A stretch of DNA of 64,000 nt from Novosphingobium sp. SG707 (GCF_012275515.1 NZ_JAAZQL010000002.1:248001-312000); one strand, 5' to 3'. Shown: positions 50,892 through 59,842, counted from the first letter of the stretch. A program made the numbers and translations. The notes: a model not told the origin generated them from the letters alone.

Positions 50892-53486
50892 ATGGCGCCC
50901 AGCGATCCTTCCCAACCCGGTTCTGATCCGAACAATTCGCCCGATCAGAATGAAAACTCCCACCTGCGTATCCGCCGTCAGGCGGGTGGCGCATGGCGCC
51001 GGATGCTGGCGCGGCCATTGGCTTTTCTGGGGCCGATAACGGGGCGCTTTGGCGCATGGCTGCGCGCGCGCTGGCAAAGCGGGCGGCTGTTTCGCATCGG
51101 CGCGCTGGTGCTGGGGCTGGGCCTAGCTTTCTGGGTGCTGCTCTATGTGACGGTTCTGCGCACGCTGCCCTCGGCGGATACTTTGCTGACCTATCAGCCG
51201 CCGCTGCCCACGATGGTGCGCGGCAATGACGGCGGCATCGTCTATTCCTATGCCCGCGAGCGGCGCGTCCAATTGCGCTATGTCGATTTCCCCAAGCAAT
51301 TGGTGAATGCGTTCCTCTCGGCCGAGGACAAGAACTTCTTCCATCACGGCGGGGTCGATTTCATCGGTCTGGGGCAGGCGGTGGTCGATTACGCGCTGAA
51401 ATATGGCAGCGGTGAGCGCGCGCGCGGCGGCTCGACCATCACGCAGCAGGTGGCCAAGAACATCCTGATCGGCGATGAATATTCGGTCAGCCGCAAGCTC
51501 AAGGAAATGATCGTCGCCTTCCGCATCGAGGGCGTGCTGAACAAGCAGCAGATCCTTGAACTTTATCTCAACGAAATCCCGCTGGGCCGCCAGAGCTTTG
51601 GCGTGCAGGCCGCCGCGCGCGCCTATTTCGGCAAGGATGTGGACAAGCTGGAGCTGCATGAGGCGGCCTTCCTCGCCATCCTGCCCAAGGCGCCCGAAGT
51701 CTATGGCCGCGCCAAATTCGCCGACAAGGCCATCGCGCGCCGCAACTGGGTTCTGGACCAGATGGTCAAGAACGGCGCGGTCGATGCCGGTGCCGCCGCC
51801 AATGCCAAGGCGCAGCCGCTCGGCCTGATCCAGCGCCGGGTGGAAACCTATGATCCTTCGGTCGGCTATTTCGTCGAGGAAGTGCGCCGCCAGTTGATCG
51901 CCAAATATGGCGAGAATGCCGAGGACGGCCCCAACAGCGTCTACGCGGGCGGGCTGTGGGTGCGCACTTCGCTCGATTCCGAGCTTCAGAAGGCGGCGCA
52001 GGAATCCCTGCGTGGGGGCCTGCTGCGTTATTCGGCGGGCAAGGGATGGCATGGGCCGATCGCCCATATCGACCTCGACCCCGAACATTGGCAGAGCCAG
52101 TTGATCGGATTGAACAAGACGATTGCGTACAAGGACTGGCGTGTCGGCGTAGTCCTGCGCCGGGGCGGGAATGGCCAGATCGGCTTTACCGACGGCAGCA
52201 CGGCGGCGCTGACGGGCCTGCTCGATCCGGTGCGGGTGGGCGATGTCGTGACCGCTGCGCCGGTTGGCGGCGGGGTCTATGGCCTGCGCCTGCTGCCCGG
52301 CGTCGGCGGCGGTATGATGGTGGAGCAGCCCGGCACGGGCCGCGTGCTGGCCGTGGCGGGCGGGTTTGACGATGGGCTCGACGCCTTCAACCGCGCCACG
52401 CAGGCCCAGCGCCAGCCCGGTTCGACCATCAAGCCCTTCGTCTATGCCACTGGCCTCGACAATGGCATGACACCCGCCAGCATGGTCGCGGACCAACCCT
52501 TCTGCGTCTATCAGGGCGCCAATCTGGGCGAAAAATGCTTCCGCAACTTTGACAGCCGGGGCATGGGCGGCATCCATACGATGCGCTGGGGCCTGGAACA
52601 GTCGCGCAACCTGATGACGGTTCACATCGCCAATGATGTGGGCATGGACAAGGTGGTCAAGACCTTTGCCAATATGGGCATCGGCAAATATCCGCCCTAT
52701 TTCGGCTTTGCGCTGGGCGCGGGCGAAACCACCGTGGCCCAGATGGTCAATGCCTATTCGGCGCTGGCCTCGAACGGGGTCCAGCATGACCAGACCTTTG
52801 TGGACTTCATTCAGGATCGCAACGGCAAGGTCGTCTGGCGCGCGGATGAGCGGGCCTGCAATGGCTGCAACATGCCCGATTGGGATGGCAAGCCGATGCC
52901 GCGTTTTGCCCCGCGCGGGCATCAGGTGATGGATGCGCGCACAGCCTATCAGACCGTCCATATGCTCGAAGGCGTGGTCCAGCGCGGCACGGCGGTGACG
53001 CTGCGCGATCTGGGCCTGCCGCTGTTTGGCAAGACGGGCACGACCACCGGGCCGACCAATGTGTGGTTTGTGGGCGGGTCGCCCAAGATCGTCGGCGGCG
53101 TCTATATCGGCTATGATCAGCCCAAATCGCTGGGCGGCTATGCGCAAGGGGGGACCTATGCCGCGCCGATCTTCAAGCAATTCGTGCAATTGACGAAAAC
53201 GCGCTGGGATCACACGCCCTTTGTCGCGCCGCCGGGCATCCGCATGATGAAGATCAGCCGCGCCACCGGTCAGCGCGTGTTCGGCGGCACGCCGGGCGAT
53301 GATCCCAAGGCGGAAGTCATCTGGGAGGCCTTCAAGCCCGAGACCGAGCCGCAGCGCGTGGGCCGTCAGGAACAGGTCGCGGCCAAGCGCAGCGAATTGC
53401 TCGACGCGATCCGGCGCGGGTTTGATGCTCTGGGCGGGCGCGTGTTCCAGCGCGGCGATGGCGAGGATATGGTGGTCGAGCAGTAA
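50892..53486 (+). CDS. mrcA: Penicillin-binding protein 1A (bifunctional peptidoglycan synthase)
   Basis: The 864-residue class A PBP has a membrane anchor (about 68-92), a GT51 glycosyltransferase domain (LSAEDKNFFHHGGVDF, GGSTITQQVAKN, ELYLNEIPLG) and an OB-like insert. The transpeptidase domain carries PGSTIKPF (SxxK), EQSRNL (SxN) and FGKTGTTTGPTN (KTG). It polymerises and cross-links peptidoglycan in the periplasm. It follows the amidase gene by 43 bases and is probably in one operon with it. All catalytic motifs are intact. Confidence 0.97.
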   Translation: MAPSDPSQPGSDPNNSPDQNENSHLRIRRQAGGAWRRMLARPLAFLGPITGRFGAWLRARWQSGRLFRIGALVLGLGLAFWVLLYVTVLRTLPSADTLLTYQPPLPTMVRGNDGGIVYSYARERRVQLRYVDFPKQLVNAFLSAEDKNFFHHGGVDFIGLGQAVVDYALKYGSGERARGGSTITQQVAKNILIGDEYSVSRKLKEMIVAFRIEGVLNKQQILELYLNEIPLGRQSFGVQAAARAYFGKDVDKLELHEAAFLAILPKAPEVYGRAKFADKAIARRNWVLDQMVKNGAVDAGAAANAKAQPLGLIQRRVETYDPSVGYFVEEVRRQLIAKYGENAEDGPNSVYAGGLWVRTSLDSELQKAAQESLRGGLLRYSAGKGWHGPIAHIDLDPEHWQSQLIGLNKTIAYKDWRVGVVLRRGGNGQIGFTDGSTAALTGLLDPVRVGDVVTAAPVGGGVYGLRLLPGVGGGMMVEQPGTGRVLAVAGGFDDGLDAFNRATQAQRQPGSTIKPFVYATGLDNGMTPASMVADQPFCVYQGANLGEKCFRNFDSRGMGGIHTMRWGLEQSRNLMTVHIANDVGMDKVVKTFANMGIGKYPPYFGFALGAGETTVAQMVNAYSALASNGVQHDQTFVDFIQDRNGKVVWRADERACNGCNMPDWDGKPMPRFAPRGHQVMDARTAYQTVHMLEGVVQRGTAVTLRDLGLPLFGKTGTTTGPTNVWFVGGSPKIVGGVYIGYDQPKSLGGYAQGGTYAAPIFKQFVQLTKTRWDHTPFVAPPGIRMMKISRATGQRVFGGTPGDDPKAEVIWEAFKPETEPQRVGRQEQVAAKRSELLDAIRRGFDALGGRVFQRGDGEDMVVEQ

Positions 53487-53498
53487 GCCCGGCCGCCA

Positions 53499-54245
53499 TC
53501 AGCCCATCTTGCCGGTCCGCAGGGCCTGCGCCCATCCGGCGCGGCCCATCGCCTCGGCCCGCCGCGCCGCGCTTTCATGGTCATAGGCCACCGCGTGCAG
53601 CGTGACATGCCAGCGCCCGTCGGCAAATTCGGCGCTCAGATAGCGGGCGTCGGGCGTGCCGGTTTCGACCACATGCCATGATGGCACATCATCCTCATAG
53701 GCGGGCAGGCCGACGCTGCCCGCATTGGCGATCTGGCGTCCATCGGGCAGGGTGACAGCTCGCGGCATATGCGTATGGCCGCAAAGCGTCAGCGCATGAT
53801 GGCTGGCGTGGGGCAGGATTTCCTCATGCGTCGATTCGCGCATCCGCCCGCGACTGCCCTTGCGGCGGCGGTGGAGCCAGTAGGTGTCGTCGCTGTCGGG
53901 CGTGGCGTGGCACAACAGGACGTTGCCCGGCCATTCGATGGTGGGCGGCAGGGCGGCCATCCATGCGCGGATGTCATCATCAATGGCGGCATGGGCGGCG
54001 GCATCGGTCGGACCCATCTCGGCCGGGTCGATGGTCAGCAATTGCCGCTCATGATTGCCCGCCAGCGTGGGCCAGTTCAGCGCCATCAGCCTTTGCGCCG
54101 TTTCGCGCGGCCAGAGCGGGCCGGAGAGGGAATCGCCCAGATTGACGATCTGCGTGATCCCGCGCGCGGCAATGTCGGCCATCACGGCCTCAAGCGCGGG
54201 CAGGTTGCCGTGAATATCGGAAACGGCGGCGAAATGCAGGCTCAT
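53499..54245 (-). CDS. Calcineurin-like metallophosphoesterase (YfcE type)
   Basis: The 248-residue protein has the family motifs in order: SDIHGN, VNLGDSLSGP, AGNHERQ, LLCHATPD and LCGHTHMPR, which bind a dinuclear metal centre. YfcE-like enzymes hydrolyse phosphodiesters; the physiological substrate is not known. It is convergent with PBP1A, with 12 bases between stop codons. It precedes the SGNH hydrolase stop by 10 bases on the same strand, so the two are probably cotranscribed. Confidence 0.9.
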   Translation of the reverse strand: MSLHFAAVSDIHGNLPALEAVMADIAARGITQIVNLGDSLSGPLWPRETAQRLMALNWPTLAGNHERQLLTIDPAEMGPTDAAAHAAIDDDIRAWMAALPPTIEWPGNVLLCHATPDSDDTYWLHRRRKGSRGRMRESTHEEILPHASHHALTLCGHTHMPRAVTLPDGRQIANAGSVGLPAYEDDVPSWHVVETGTPDARYLSAEFADGRWHVTLHAVAYDHESAARRAEAMGRAGWAQALRTGKMG

Positions 54246-54255
54246 CTGGCGCGCC

Positions 54256-55098
54256 CTAACGCGCCTTCCACGCCGCCTCGATCAGCGCGGCGGCGGCGGC
54301 CATCCCGGCCTGATTGGGGTGATAATTGACCCCGTCCTTCTTGGCCAGATCGGGGCTGGCGCCGTTCGACCACGGCGCCGCGCCGCAAATGCCGTGATCC
54401 GCCGATGCGCGATCCAGCGCCACCGTCCGGGCAAAGGCGCGATAGGGACGCACGGCGTCCTCGGTGATGGCGCTGAGCGTGGCGGGAATCGGGCGAATCT
54501 GTTCGACCGCTTCATCCGACAGGCCGGTGGCGGGGCAATTGCCCTTGGCGGGCATCAGCGAGAAATATTGCACGATCAGCACGCGGGCCTTGGGCGAGCG
54601 CTGGTGGATGGTGGCGATCATCCGGTCCATATCGGCGGCCAGTTTCGCCTTGGCCTCCTGCGTCAGCGGGGCGAAGGGCGTGCAGCCGCCGCCGAAATAG
54701 CGTGCGCGCTCCGCTTCGCTCAGCGCCGGACAGCGCAATTTGCCGATGGCGGTCATATAGCCCAGATCATTGCCGCCGATCGTCACCGTCACCAGCCGGG
54801 TATCGGCATCCAGCGCATCGACCTGCGCGGGCAATTCATTCCACGGCCCCAGAATATGCGCGGTGGTCGCCCCGCTGCATGAGACATCCTTCAATTCCAG
54901 CCCGGCCTTTTGCGCGAAAATATGTGCGGCATTGCTGGCCGAACGGGCGCAGCGGTTGGCGGGCGTGTCGGCGCTCTGGCCGATGTTGGGGCCTGCGGCA
55001 TAGGAGCTGCCCATGGCGACATAGGGCGCGCCCGCAAAGGCGGCGGCAGGCAGCAGGGCAGGGGGGAGCGAGAGCGCGAGCAGGGCGGAGTTTTTCAT
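54256..55098 (-). CDS. Exported SGNH/GDSL hydrolase
   Basis: From the ATG read at 55098 the 280-residue protein has a signal peptide (MKNSALLALSLPPALLPAAAFAG). It then has the SGNH blocks: YVAMGSSYAAGP (nucleophile Ser in block I), a Gly in block II, VTIGGNDLGYM (Asn block) and GVNYHPNQAG near the C-terminus (catalytic His). The pattern resembles SEST-like secreted esterases. The cysteines in RCARSA, DVSCSG, RCPALSE, GGCTPF, GNCPAT and GICGAA may form disulfides in the periplasm. The substrate is unknown. Confidence 0.88.
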   Translation of the reverse strand: MKNSALLALSLPPALLPAAAFAGAPYVAMGSSYAAGPNIGQSADTPANRCARSASNAAHIFAQKAGLELKDVSCSGATTAHILGPWNELPAQVDALDADTRLVTVTIGGNDLGYMTAIGKLRCPALSEAERARYFGGGCTPFAPLTQEAKAKLAADMDRMIATIHQRSPKARVLIVQYFSLMPAKGNCPATGLSDEAVEQIRPIPATLSAITEDAVRPYRAFARTVALDRASADHGICGAAPWSNGASPDLAKKDGVNYHPNQAGMAAAAALIEAAWKAR

Positions 55099-55217
55099 GG
55101 GAGGCAGGATTTGCCGATTATCGCCCCGCTGGCAAGAGAGCGGCTGCGTTTCGCCCAACGTGTCCGTTCGTTCAGGTCTCTGGACAGGAGGGGGCAACAG
55201 GCACATTCTGCGCATCC

Positions 55218-55775
55218 ATGATGAACCCCCGTTCCCTGTTCGCCCCTGCGCTGGCCGCTGTTGCCGCCGGCGCCCTGTTGTCCACCCCGGCGCAGGCCGA
55301 ACTGGCGGTGGGAGCCGCCGCGCCCGCCTTTGTCACGCAAGGGGCCAAGGCCGGCAAACCCTTCACGTTCGACCTGAAACAGGCGCTGAAGAAGGGGCCG
55401 GTCGTGGTCTATTTCTATCCCAAGGCTTTCACCAAGGGGTGTACGCTCGAGGCCCATGCGTTTGCCGAGGCCACCGATGATTTTGCCAAGGCGGGCGCGA
55501 TGGTGATCGGTATGTCGGCCGATGATCTGCCCACGCTGGAAAAGTTTTCGACGATGGAATGCCGCGACAAGTTCCCCGTGGCGATTGCCGATGCCGGAAT
55601 TATCAAGAAATATGACGTTGCGCTTTCCATCCTCGGCATCTCGGCGTCGGTGACCAAACGGACCTCCTATGTGATCGGCATGGATGGCAGGATCAAGCTG
55701 GCCTTCACCGACATGGACTACAAGGATCACGTCTCCAAGACGCTGGCCGCCGTGCAGGGCCTGGCCAGGCATTGA
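55218..55775 (+). CDS. Exported peroxiredoxin (BCP/PrxQ-like)
   Basis: The 185-residue protein has a signal peptide (MMNPRSLFAPALAAVAAGALLSTPAQAE), which is unusual for this mostly cytoplasmic group. Its thioredoxin-fold peroxiredoxin domain has C75 in YPKAFTKGCTLEAHAF as the peroxidatic cysteine and C115 in TMECRDKFP as a possible resolving cysteine. It would reduce hydroperoxides in the periplasm with an unknown electron donor. It is divergent from the SGNH hydrolase gene with 119 bases between. Confidence 0.92.
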   Translation: MMNPRSLFAPALAAVAAGALLSTPAQAELAVGAAAPAFVTQGAKAGKPFTFDLKQALKKGPVVVYFYPKAFTKGCTLEAHAFAEATDDFAKAGAMVIGMSADDLPTLEKFSTMECRDKFPVAIADAGIIKKYDVALSILGISASVTKRTSYVIGMDGRIKLAFTDMDYKDHVSKTLAAVQGLARH

Positions 55776-56145
55776 CGCAGGAGCCGGGCGAGGGGGTTAA
55801 CACCTGCCCGCCCGGCCATCCCGTTTTGAGACTTTTGCATTGTGCGAATGGGCGTGGCGACCATCCTGGGACATCAGGGTTTTGCGCCTGATTCCGGGCG
55901 TTTGATTTACCCGCATGGGCCAAGGAGGTGTGCGATGATGCAAACTGTGTTGAACAATCTGACACTGCGCACCTCGGCGATTTCCCTGCTGATGCTGGCC
56001 CCCCTGATAATGCGGGGCGGGCATTGATCGGGGCGGTCGGGGTGGCTGCGCCGAATAACGCAGGGAAGCCCTGTCGCTTTCCCTTTACTTTCCCCTCAAT
56101 CCGGCTAACGCGCCGTGGTTTGGATAAAAGACAAGGGTAAAGACC
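55776..56145. other. 370-bp region before prfB with a possible leader ORF
   Basis: The region contains a 30-codon ORF with a strong ribosome site (55935-56027) and a small hairpin, CAGGG-AAG-CCCTG (56061-56073), followed by pyrimidine-rich sequence. Nothing else supportable was seen. It may be a leader for prfB, or simply the end of the peroxiredoxin transcript. Confidence 0.45.
55935..56027 (+). CDS. Possible 30-residue leader or small membrane peptide upstream of prfB
   Basis: AAGGAGGTG lies just 5 bases before tandem ATG codons, about the strongest ribosome site in the window. The peptide is MMQTVLNNLTLRTSAISLLM followed by LAPLIMRGGH. It has a short hydrophobic stretch (about 15-26) and ends in TGA, the stop codon read by release factor 2. 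It lies 118 bases before prfB. It could be an independent small membrane protein or a leader that senses RF2. No homologue is known to me, so function is open. Confidence 0.5.
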   Translation: MMQTVLNNLTLRTSAISLLMLAPLIMRGGH

Positions 56146-57273
56146 ATGCGTGCCGAAGGGCAGGCCCATATTGACCGGATCGAAGCAGCTTTGGCGCTGG
56201 TCCGCAAGTTTCTCGACTGGGAGCGTGCGCTGCGCCGCTTTGACGAGCTGAACGCGCGCGTCGAGGACCCCAAGCTTTGGGACAATCCCAAGGAAGCCGA
56301 AGCGGTGATGAAGGAACGTCGCCGCCTTGAAGCCAGCATCGGCGCGGTCAACGAGATCAGCGCAGAAATGCGCGACGCGATCGAGTTCATCGAGCTGGGC
56401 GAGATGGAGGATGATGAGGCCACCGTTGAGGAAGGTCTCTCGACTCTGGCCGCTCTGGCCGAACGCGCGGATCGCGACAAGGTGCAGGCGCTGTTGGCGG
56501 GGGAAGCCGACGGCATGGACACCTATATCGAAATCCACGCGGGCGCCGGCGGCACCGAATCGCAGGACTGGGCCTCGATGCTGCTGCGCATGTACACGCG
56601 CTGGGCGGAAAAGCGGGGCTTCAAGGTCGATCTGATCGAGTTTCAGGCGGGCGATACGGCCGGGATCAAGAGCGCGACCATCCTGTGCAAGGGTGAGAAC
56701 GCCTATGGCTATGCCAAGACCGAGAGCGGCGTGCATCGCCTCGTCCGCATCAGCCCCTATGACAGCAGCGCGCGGCGGCATACTTCGTTCAGCTCGGTCT
56801 GGGTCTATCCGGTGATCGACGACAGCTTTACCATCGACATCAATCCCGCCGACCTGAAGATCGACACGTACCGGGCTTCTGGTGCCGGTGGTCAGCACGT
56901 GAACACCACCGATTCGGCCGTGCGTATCACCCACGTGCCCAGCGGCATCATCGTGGCGTCTCAGATCGACCGCAGCCAGCACAAGAACCGCGAAACCGCG
57001 ATGAACATGCTGAAGGCGCGTTTGTACGAGGCCGAAATGCAGCGCCGCGAAGAAGCGGCCAATGCCGAACATGCCTCCAAGAGCGACATTGGATGGGGGC
57101 ACCAGATCCGCTCCTATGTGCTGCAGCCCTATCAGATGGTGAAGGATCTGCGCACCGGCGTGACCAGTCCGACGCCCGCCGATGTGCTGGACGGCGATCT
57201 GGACGCCTTCATGGCCGCCGCCCTGTCGCAGCGCGTGACGGGCGAAAAGGTCAATGTCGAGGACGTGGACTGA
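56146..57273 (+). CDS. prfB: Peptide chain release factor 2
   Basis: The 375-residue protein has the GGQ catalytic motif in GAGGQHVNTTDSAVRI and the class signature RLVRISPYDSSARRHTSF. The codon-recognition tripeptide reads SPY where E. coli RF2 has SPF. RF2 releases peptides at UGA and UAA codons. The reading frame is continuous from the ATG, with no internal UGA near codon 25, so the programmed +1 frameshift that autoregulates E. coli prfB is absent. The stop overlaps the start of the beta-lactamase gene (TGATG). Confidence 0.96.
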   Translation: MRAEGQAHIDRIEAALALVRKFLDWERALRRFDELNARVEDPKLWDNPKEAEAVMKERRRLEASIGAVNEISAEMRDAIEFIELGEMEDDEATVEEGLSTLAALAERADRDKVQALLAGEADGMDTYIEIHAGAGGTESQDWASMLLRMYTRWAEKRGFKVDLIEFQAGDTAGIKSATILCKGENAYGYAKTESGVHRLVRISPYDSSARRHTSFSSVWVYPVIDDSFTIDINPADLKIDTYRASGAGGQHVNTTDSAVRITHVPSGIIVASQIDRSQHKNRETAMNMLKARLYEAEMQRREEAANAEHASKSDIGWGHQIRSYVLQPYQMVKDLRTGVTSPTPADVLDGDLDAFMAAALSQRVTGEKVNVEDVD

Positions 57274-58193
57274 TGATCCCGATGCTGGGGCGCCGGCATT
57301 TTATGAGTGGCGCTCTGGCGGCGGGGGCATTGGTCGGTGCGCGCGCGGGCGCGTCGTCGTCCTTGCCCCGGCAATGGGGCCTTCATCTCGGGCGCGATAT
57401 TGAGCGGCAATATGGCGGGCGTCTGGGCTTCGCTGTGGCCTTCTCGTCGGGCGGTATCGTCAATTGGCGCGGACATGAGCGTTTTGCATTTTGCTCATCC
57501 TTCAAACTGAGCCTCGCTGCGCTGGTGCTGACCGGGGCGGAAAAGGGCGAGTGGCGGCTGGATGAGAAGCTGCCTTTCGGCAAAGGCGAGGTTCTCTTCA
57601 ATTCGCCCGCCTTGCAGGCACGGTTGGGGCTGGGCAGCATCTCGATGGCAGAGGCCGCCGAGGCGGTGCAGAAGCAGTCCGACAATGGCGCGGCCAATCT
57701 GCTGATGCGCCGGATGGGCGGTTTCGACCGGGTTAACCGGTTCTGGCGGGGCCTTGGCGATATGGTCAGCAGGCTGGACGACTACGAAACCGCGCTCAAT
57801 CGCGTGCCTCCGGGCAGCTTGCGCAACACCACCACGCCTGAGGCCATGGCGGACAATCTGTTCAGGATGTTCAGGCAAGGGGCCTTGTCGCCCGCCGTTG
57901 TCACCCGGCTGAAAGGCTGGATGCACGATACGACCACCGGGGCGAAGCGCCTGCGCGCGGGCCTGCCTGGTAACTGGTGGGCCGGGGACAAGACGGGGAC
58001 CGGCCTTCCGGCCGATATCCCCGGCACCTATGTCGATCTGGCCTGGGTGGAACCGCCCGATTTGGCGCCATTTGCGATTGCGGCCTTTTATCAGCCGCCA
58101 AAGCCCACGCCCGACGGCGATTCGAATGCCGAAACGGTGCTGGCGCAGGTCGGTCAAAACATTGCCCAGACCATTGTGCTGCAAGGAAAATGA
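57273..58193 (+). CDS. Class A (serine) beta-lactamase, Tat-exported
   Basis: The 306-residue protein has a twin-arginine signal (GRRHFMSGALAAGALV). It keeps all class A motifs: S75-x-x-K78 (SSFK), S136-D-N138, E172-x-x-x-N176 (ETALN) and K240-T-G. A cysteine (C74) precedes the active serine as in KPC/SME carbapenemases, but the partner cysteine after KTG is Gly here, so their stabilising disulfide cannot form. It should hydrolyse beta-lactams in the periplasm; the spectrum cannot be told. It overlaps prfB by one base (TGATG) and is followed by a terminator. Confidence 0.92.
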   Translation: MIPMLGRRHFMSGALAAGALVGARAGASSSLPRQWGLHLGRDIERQYGGRLGFAVAFSSGGIVNWRGHERFAFCSSFKLSLAALVLTGAEKGEWRLDEKLPFGKGEVLFNSPALQARLGLGSISMAEAAEAVQKQSDNGAANLLMRRMGGFDRVNRFWRGLGDMVSRLDDYETALNRVPPGSLRNTTTPEAMADNLFRMFRQGALSPAVVTRLKGWMHDTTTGAKRLRAGLPGNWWAGDKTGTGLPADIPGTYVDLAWVEPPDLAPFAIAAFYQPPKPTPDGDSNAETVLAQVGQNIAQTIVLQGK

Positions 58194-58269
58194 GGCAGAA
58201 TGCAGACGAGCTATGCTGATTTTAGTCGCATGCTTGGCCGAAAGGTTTATGAACGCTATTTGAACAATT

Positions 58270-58300
58270 GGAAGATCCGGTCGCCCCGATTGGATCTTCC
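58270..58300 (+). terminator. Terminator-like stem after the beta-lactamase gene
   Basis: GGAAGATCC (58270-58278) pairs perfectly with GGATCTTCC (58292-58300). There is no T-run; position after the gene favours termination. Confidence 0.55.
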
Positions 58301-58372
58301 GGGGCCGCAGAGGGGAGGGAGGGTGCTTCTCTTTCTGTGGTGTGTCGGGGTTTGTGGTGAAAGTTACAGGCA

Positions 58373-59779
58373 ATGAGTTTCAAGGGTTTGCAGCCGATCC
58401 TTTATGGTGGTCGTGAGGTTTGGCCGCTGGTGGAAGGCGGCAAGGGTGTGGCGGCGACCAACCATGCCAGCTCGGGCGCATGGGCGGCCGCAGGCGGCAT
58501 TGGCACCGTCAGTGCGGTTAACGCCGACAGCTATGACCCCGAAGGCAAGATCATTCCCCAGGTCTATCATGAGCTGACCCGACAGGGGCGGCATGAGGAA
58601 TTGATCCGCTATGCCATTGATGGCGCTGTGGAACAGGTGAAGCGTGCCTATGACATCGCCTCGGGCCGCGGCGCGATCAACATCAACGTCCTGTGGGAAA
58701 TGGGCGGGGCGCAGCAGGTTCTCGAAGGCGTGCTCGAACGCACCAAGGGGCTGGTGACGGGCGTGACCTGCGGGGCGGGCATGCCTTACAAGCTCTCGGA
58801 GATCGCGGCGCGGTTCAACGTGCATTACCTGCCCATCGTCTCCTCGGGCCGCGCGTTCCGCGCGCTGTGGAAGCGGGCCTATCACAAGGTGGCCGAACTG
58901 ATGGCGGCGGTGGTCTATGAAGACCCCTGGCTGGCGGGCGGGCACAATGGTCTGTCGAACGCGGAAGACCCGACCAAGCCTCAGGATCCTTATCCCCGCG
59001 TTAAACAACTTCGCGAAACCATGCGCGCCGAGGGCGTGCCGGACAGCGTTCCCATCGTGATGGCGGGCGGCGTGTGGTTCCTGCGCGAATGGGAAAACTG
59101 GATTGATAATCCGGAGCTTGGCGCGATCCTGTTCCAGTTCGGCACGCGTCCGCTGCTGACCGAGGAAAGCCCGATTCCGCAGGCGTGGAAGGACCATCTG
59201 CGCACCATCGAGCCGGGTGATGTGCTGTTGCACAAGTTCTCGCCCACGGGTTTCTATTCCTCGGCGGTCAAGAATCCCTTCCTCATGAGCCTGGTTGCGC
59301 GCAGCGAGCGCCAGATCCCCTATTCCAAGGTCGAAGCGGGCGATCATACGGTACAGCTCGATGTTGGCGTCAAGGGCAAGAATTTCTGGGTCACGCCTTG
59401 CGACCGGGCCCGCGCGCATCAGTGGGTGAACGAAGGCTTTGTCGAGGCGCTGCGCACGCCCGACGACACGGTGATCTTTGTCTCCAAGGCCGAGCGCGAG
59501 GAAATCCGCAAGGATCAGGCTGATTGCATGGGCTGTCTGTCGCATTGCGGTTTTTCCAGCTGGAAGGACCATGACGACTGGACCACGGGCCGCATGGCTG
59601 ACCCGCGCAGCTTCTGCATCCAGAAGAGCCTGCAGAACATTGCCCATGGCGGCGACATCAACGAAAACCTGATGTTTGCGGGCCATGCTGCCTATCGGTT
59701 CAAGCAGGACCCGTTCTATTCGAACAACTTCACCCCCACGGTGAAGCAGTTGGTGGATCGCATCCTGACCGGCGATTGA
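58373..59779 (+). CDS. NAD(P)H-dependent flavin oxidoreductase (nitronate monooxygenase family) with C-terminal Cys cluster
   Basis: The 468-residue TIM-barrel flavoprotein has KGVAATNHASSGAWAAAGGIG, VTCGAGMPYKLSE and IVMAGGVWFLREW with FQFGTRPLLTEESP, the phosphate- and flavin-binding elements of the nitronate monooxygenase/FabK family. Its C-terminal third has C385-x2-C388-x3-C392 and C415, which look like ligands for zinc or an iron-sulfur cluster. At 468 residues it is longer than typical nitronate monooxygenases (about 330-380). The substrate is unknown. No convincing ribosome site was seen near the ATG (AGTTACAGGCA is the nearest), but the match begins at once. Confidence 0.88.
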   Translation: MSFKGLQPILYGGREVWPLVEGGKGVAATNHASSGAWAAAGGIGTVSAVNADSYDPEGKIIPQVYHELTRQGRHEELIRYAIDGAVEQVKRAYDIASGRGAININVLWEMGGAQQVLEGVLERTKGLVTGVTCGAGMPYKLSEIAARFNVHYLPIVSSGRAFRALWKRAYHKVAELMAAVVYEDPWLAGGHNGLSNAEDPTKPQDPYPRVKQLRETMRAEGVPDSVPIVMAGGVWFLREWENWIDNPELGAILFQFGTRPLLTEESPIPQAWKDHLRTIEPGDVLLHKFSPTGFYSSAVKNPFLMSLVARSERQIPYSKVEAGDHTVQLDVGVKGKNFWVTPCDRARAHQWVNEGFVEALRTPDDTVIFVSKAEREEIRKDQADCMGCLSHCGFSSWKDHDDWTTGRMADPRSFCIQKSLQNIAHGGDINENLMFAGHAAYRFKQDPFYSNNFTPTVKQLVDRILTGD

Positions 59780-59809
59780 TCGGCGGGTTCTGGCTCCAAA
59801 CACGAATTG

Positions 59810-59842
59810 GCCCGGTCATGCGCAGGCGTGGCCGGGCTTTTT
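59810..59842 (+). terminator. Rho-independent terminator after the flavin oxidoreductase gene
   Basis: GCCCGGTCATG (59810-59820) pairs with CGTGGCCGGGC (59827-59837), allowing G-T pairs, and five T residues follow. Confidence 0.75.

Noticed and set aside
55842..55934. Longer upstream start for the small ORF before prfB
   Set aside because: The strong ribosome site is placed for the ATG at 55935, and the extra N-terminal residues show no signal or hydrophobic pattern.
56146..56300. Programmed +1 frameshift in prfB as in E. coli
   Set aside because: The frame is open from the ATG through codon 60 with no in-frame UGA and no CTTTGA slip site.
57273..58193. KPC-like carbapenemase
   Set aside because: Cys precedes the active-site Ser, but Gly replaces the second Cys after KTG, so the disulfide typical of those enzymes cannot form.
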